Below are positions 55,801-61,800 of a stretch of 64,000 nt of DNA, in pieces. Below the pieces are notes generated by a model. That model worked only from the letters and a program-made list of their open reading frames with translations. It was not told the DNA's origin and ran no database searches. The DNA lies in assembly GCA_963170055.1 (NCBI GenBank), contig CAUJGJ010000451.1:1-64000 (forward strand). Reading direction: 5' to 3'. The position numbers and the translations under genes are program-made. The DNA comes from Halisarca cf. caerulea (taxonomy: Eukaryota > Porifera > Demospongiae > Chondrillida > Halisarcidae). Position 1 is the stretch's first letter. Every line of letters starts with the position of its first letter.

Positions 55801-58800
55801 AAAGTTAAAGAAATCTTGTACACCTCACTTGTGGGATAGTGTGTGATATTGAGCAAATATTGCATGATTATGCAGACTGTCCTCGGAGACCATGCGAGAA
55901 TTAATGCGTGAAACTTCACAAGAAACCATGCATTTCACCCATCGTGAAGTTACAGGACAAACTTCCGTACATGAAGGTTGCTTTGAATTTGCTCGTTTTC
56001 TTACGATGCATATATACTTACATACTGCATACTTGTCTCATTAAAGTTAACATTTTTAATTCTTACGACCATGGTTAATGTAATCGTGCTTGTACTCGTT
56101 TGTGTCACACAGTGGATAGTACTATTGCCAAATGCCGAGTGACACGCATAGTAGAAGACAGAAACTATCTGGGAAGACTGAAGGTTTATAGACAAAGCTC
56201 CATATGGCTCGGGATGATGAACTGGCTACACGAAAACTGTTATTGCAGAAATAACAATTTCAATTCTCGTGACTGTAGCTAAAGACAGTGGTGATTATGC
56301 TTTGCACAACCATGCACAAATTCTGTGCACATGACCTCGCACTCTCACTCATGATAATCTTGTACGATGGTTGCACAATCATGCTTGAGACTGTAAACTA
56401 ATTTTTACCCGTACTGTATGTGCATAATATAAAAGTTGCAAAGAATAATCTTGGTCTTTTTGAGATCGCAACTACACATCTTTCAGTTTGCAAGAAGTAT
56501 GTTGGAACATAATCAACTTTTGTTTCTATTATATGCTAGGTACTTCTCAATGAAGTATTCTGCACAATGACAGTCATGACTCTCATGAATCATCATATAG
56601 GAAACACTTGCTTACACCCTTTTAGATGTAGGTAGCAAATGCAAAATATTTGATGCAATTGTACATGCAAAGCAGTTGTTCCTACTCTGCTGTGCTTAGT
56701 GGAATGGAATAGGTTTATGATACCTGTCACATGTATTTACTTGTACTACAGATCTTCCTTGTATCCGAGTGAAGATGTTGGCTTTTCCAGCGATGATTGG
56801 GTGGATTTTTGTCATGTAGTATCACCAGTTGTAGTAGAAAAACTGCCTAAAGTCCAGAATACTTCGAGAGAGGTTACCCCTCAAAAGATGGAAAAGTATT
56901 GTCTGTCAGCAAAGTACACAAAAGTACCTAATCAGCCTAAACATCAAAAGAAGCTATCTGTAAGTTCACTGTAGATCTTGTTGAGCATGAAGTATAGTTT
57001 AGAATTTCTGTGTGCTCACACACTTCCTAGTGACAGGGTTTTGTATTGAGATGACACTGAATATCATGGTTCTTTCATATGCATTTTTACCTGTGAACAT
57101 TATGTTGTGATTCCAGTGGAGTCTAGCTGGATAAGTCGAATCACTAGGGGCAGCAAAGTAAGTTCCACTTATCTTCTTAACTTACTGTTCTTCTACTTTT
57201 CAGAGTTTGTTTATGTATATTAGTATTGAATGAGTAGGGACAAGGAAACTCCCTCAACTTATCCATAACTTAATGTTTGTGAAATGAGAACCGTGTTTAA
57301 ACAGTATTTGCCACATGAATTAGTAGCTGGTCTCCTGTGACTAGCATTTCTTTGGGAATTACTATACAGGGCATTGGGGATTCACATTACTTATTACATT
57401 ACACTGCACTGTATAAGGCCTTGCGAATGTTATACTTGATCATTGTTGAAGACTTAACAAGCCTTTCTTTGACCATAGATTGAGGTTTAACGATCAAAGT
57501 CAAATACTGTATACGCCATGGGTCTCTTGCAGTTTATTCCCAGGTGGTAAATTCATTATTGCCTAGGAAGCTCCTCTGATGTATGATGTCATCATGCGAT
57601 CATAGCGTTTACATGGATGAGGATACCCTCCTACTCTCTTTTTGCTTTTTGTGGTTGTGTAGTCTTGGAAAATTATATGTTCTACATCCTGGTAAATCTA
57701 GGTTAAAGTGGCAACAAGAGTAAGGTTTTAGCCATGTTTCTGTGATATGTCGAAGGATGTCATATATTCTTGGCAATCGATGAGCTTATCAATTGTCAGG
57801 CTGTTAATATTCCAATAATATAAGCCTAAATCATCTTGGGTATCACGTTTGTTGATATCTTTACTAAGACCATCTTGATAAGGCCCTAGTATGGGCTCCC
57901 TTAAGTCAAGGGAATCAATTTTTGTGCCTTCTCTATAGAGCATGCCTTGGGATATATAAGATTTATTCCCTTGTTCTTTAGCTGTGCGCATTTTGTCGAG
58001 AAGCTCAGTCTTCTTTTTACGCTGTGTGGGTGTGTAGTCGTCATTTATGTACACTCCTGTACCCTGTAGTTTGTTCTTGTTTTTAAAATCAGTGTTCTCC
58101 CCAGGATCTTTTAAGGTACTTAGTAATCACAAATTCCTACACCAATAACAAACCATTGCAATCCAAGGTCACACAATGTTATTACTATGATATACGTAAT
58201 AGTAAACCTAATATACAGACAAGTGAATCAAAGTGTATTGGTACTGTTTAATATAGCATGCATGCTTATATATATGGTGCTTTTCATAAGAACTGGACAA
58301 TGTGCGGTGGTCTATAAACGTACGTACAGCGTACACTCACCAGACGTACAATGTACGGGCGATAAGCAATAATAATTACGTCATAAGTTGCTCAGTTTGA
58401 GTTAAAAACTCGTAGGGGCTGCCACCCCACGCACTCGAATCACTTGCAAAGCATTGAGACTGTATTTATGCGACAACGTTTTCCCCCATAACCTTAACCT
58501 TTCAGGGTTAGGGTTAACCTTTCCAGGGTTAGGCTTAACTTTGTTCACAACTAGTTTTATAGAGGATCAGTCAGAGATAAATTTAAGGAGTAGTGGCCAT
58601 GCAGCCCTGCATGTGGACTTGATATTACTTCAGAGCCATCTGGGTAATAGACTATTGAATGTAGTTTGGCTGGTAAATGAACTCAGTGTACTGTTCTTAG
58701 CGATCACAAGCAGGGCGAAAAGGATATATGTATAAATATATACGTAGGATGATGATTGCGCGATGATAGGAGTTTTAGTATAGGAGAGGTGGTCTACATA

Positions 58801-61800
58801 TGCCATATTGACCACTTTCGAAATAATGACCTGTGTTTTTAAGACAACTTTTAGTTCTAACATCAAAATTTTTGAAGAAGATGACCACAAATTTGAGTGT
58901 TATTTCGTGTCAGACGACTTTTGACTTCAACTGTCTCCAGATTCGAAGCGACGAAGGGTATCCTTCAAACTTCAGGAATTGGAAGGAAGTATCAAAGCTT
59001 TGCTTTAGTATGCCAAGGTGTCAGAATCTTTTTTGACTACAGTACGAGTCATAGAAAACATGACGTTAACCGATAAAGGTAAAGCGACATCAGCGCTTTT
59101 CTGCTGCCGGATTATTAGTTCATAAACAGCGAAAAGTTAACTGTTTGCGTTTGCGCTTGCGGAAGTAATCTAACCGCTAACGTTTTACGGATCGTGGAAA
59201 AAATGGCTGTGAGTTTAGAATTTCGCCAAGCAAAGGATCTTCCAGCTTTTTTTCCAAAGGAAGGCTTCATTCGGACAATTTTCGCAAGTACGTACGTACT
59301 TCGACTCGAAAGATTGATCAGAGCATCCCACTGCAGACAGTTTCGGCCATCGTTCGCAAGTACCAGAAGTACGGGACGCTTTCTAGACGACCAGGTTCAA
59401 GAAGACCTTTCAAACTGACGAGTGGCATACTGGCCATCGTTGAGAAAAGAATGCGCGAAGACAACGAGACAACAGCAGCTGCTACACAGTTGCTTAAACT
59501 TCACGAATTCTTTCCCGTTGTATCTGACAAGGTAGTTTCCCTCGTATTTAGAATCTTCTCCATCTCCAAAGCCAGGTTAACGACGCAAATATTAGAAGTA
59601 TCGATTGAAACAAGTAACTCACTCAATATCGAAAAAGCTCACTCTAAACCGAAAACCGTTGACACTTGTAGTACTAACAGCTAAATTAACCGTTAATGTA
59701 TATCCGCTAACCGTTATTAGATATCCGAAAACACATATGCGACAAACGCCAAAGCAAGGGCTAAAGGCAAAACACTAAACGTAATTTGCGTCATGTTTTC
59801 TATGACGCGTACTGTAGCATTTAAAGCGTTCTTGGGCAGAATGTGCCATTGCCGTTTCTTTTACTTCCTCTAATGAAATAAAACTTGCGTTTTCTTCTGA
59901 TTTTGGGAGTTTGAAGGATAGTTTTCACGGGTTTGAATCCAGAGGATCGTTCCTTTGAGTCCAAATGTAGTCCTTAGGGTCCAAGCGTCCCTCTCGAAGG
60001 TGCAAAACGCTTCTGAATCTCTGTTCTCCATCATCCTATATATTGTATGACGTATGGTCAGTAGGTCAGTAGCCAAAATATAGGACCTTGGGCCTTATAT
60101 TTTGGCTACTGACCTCCCGCCCATACGTTATATATTACATATATATATATACATGTATGAAAACCCAATCAATTGCTTTACCCCTGCTGCACATGTGTGC
60201 ACAGGGTAATAAAGGCATAGTGGCTGCTACTCTAAAATGGCCTGGGGAGAACACTGAAAATCCCCATCTTAGATGCATAGTCTTGCAACATGATTAAGAT
60301 CAGCCTAGGGTTTGTCATTATTTTTTCCACCAAGCCTTTTGGTTTTGACCATATGTCAGTGTTGTCAGTAAGCTTATTGGTAAACAAGGGTTTAATTGTT
60401 TCCAGGTCACTATGGTCTTCTTCCTTGATGTTGACAATAACAAAGTTATTTCTTCTCAGCTCCCTTTCATGTGTTCTCAAGGATTTTCTGTTGGGCTTTT
60501 CAAGTGTCACTGATGTCCCCTGTTTTTTTTTTTACATTCCTGATAATCTGCTGTTTTTTGCTAACTCTTCGCTGAGTTGTTTGAGGGAGTTCTTTAACTC
60601 ACTCATTTCATTTTGTATGCGGGTGAATTCTCTTCGTAATTCATCCTTATGGGTAGTCATGCCATCGGTTTGCCAGAAGGGTTATAGCTGGTGGCTGTGC
60701 TGACAGCTGTGGCTTGATCTTGACGATTTCGGAAGATGGGGTAATAAGAGTACATTTTAGAGATTGCATCTCTTTTTCGTTTCTCTTTCGTTTGCACTGG
60801 GGACAGAAGTATGGTTCTTCGGAATTTTCGCGATTTCGAAGAGACATAATTACAACCAGCGTAGCATCTGTGAATCCATGCCTGGCATATTCCATCGCAT
60901 ACAGCATCTTTGCCTATTGATTTTTTCCATGATTCTGCAATATCATTATCGCATAGCGCAATTCGAGGGTACCTTCTCCAATGTAACTTGGCTTTGAACC
61001 TTTGGACCTTTGACCTTTGGGATTCTGACATTTGCTACCTTCCTCCATCTTGAATGTGCCATTTATTCTTAGATAGATCTAACCCTATTTTCTTGTATTT
61101 ACTGCATCCTTTTTGGCATTTTGATCTAAATGACGTTCTCCCCAGGGGCGTAATTAGCACAGGGCTCAGAGGGCTTGAGCCCCCCTTTGAAGTTTCTTCC
61201 CCAAAACATCTTAAGACCTCCCTTTCTTCCCGACCCCACAAACTGGCCTGGATTGGGCCCACTGTCTGTTAGTTTATGAATATATTTCTAGATTTGTTAT
61301 ACAGCTAATTTAAAACTAAAAACAATCTGAAATAAATATTAAGAATAACTTAAGTTCGTTCTGAAGAAACCACTACGTACATACGCAGACATGTTTGGGC
61401 ACTTGAAGGTCAGGTGGGCGTGGTTGTACTACAGGCATTGTTAAGTTTGGATTTTGCGATGCGCTAATTTCAAGCACTACTTGGGTCAAAATGTCTCTAC
61501 TCAAATTCGGTTGAGCCCCCCCCCCCCTTCTTAGAATCCTGGTTGCGCCACTGCTCCCAGACCCCAAGGAACATACCTTAGCTGAACAGAGGGATGATAT
61601 ATTCCTCAATATGCAACTGACTCAAATGTACAGTTATACACAACGCATCTTCACGACTTCCTACATCCCTCTGACATTGAAGCTTCTTCCCCATAATAGT
61701 GGTCAGCAGTGTATACAAGATAACCTCGTACCACTGCCATCCACTCCTGGTAACAATGGTGACCTCGGTAACAAATGACGGTTACCCATAATCACTTGTG

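Larger units (their letters stand above)
58090..60256. mobile_element. hAT-like (5-bp TSD) DNA transposon inserted in LINE ORF1
   Basis: The ends CAGTGTTCTCCCCAGG and CCTGGGGAGAACACTG are exactly inverse over 16 bp. AAAAT is duplicated at 58085-58089 and 60257-60261. The LINE ORF1 reading resumes on the other side, so the borders are supported by the interrupted target. A 5-bp duplication with CAGTG ends fits the hAT5-type group. No hAT transposase was recognised. It contains the Tc1 element at 59040-59815 and a hairpin at 60046-60135. Confidence 0.9.
57540..61130 (-). mobile_element. LINE 5' portion: ORF1 and start of APE-type endonuclease
   Basis: The minus strand carries a PHD-like zinc finger at 60960-60760 (VCDGICQAWIHRCYAGC, then frameshift, YFCPQCKRKRNEKE). 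An RRM-like ORF1 core follows (RRNNFVIVNIKEEDHSDLET; LTDNTDIWSKPKG) ending at 60262. The ORF1 C-terminal domain is at 58080-57900 (VYINDDYTPTQRKKKTELLD). The endonuclease start is at about 57815 (YYWNINSLTIDKL; after frameshifts DITETWLKP and DLPGCRTYNF). ORF1 is split by the 58090-60256 transposon. The reverse transcriptase is absent. Confidence 0.83.

Noticed and set aside
58490..58535. TTAGGG-like words (AGGGTTAGGGTTAACC) suggesting telomeric repeat
   Set aside because: Only two or three imperfect words, inside a DNA transposon; far too short for an interstitial telomere.
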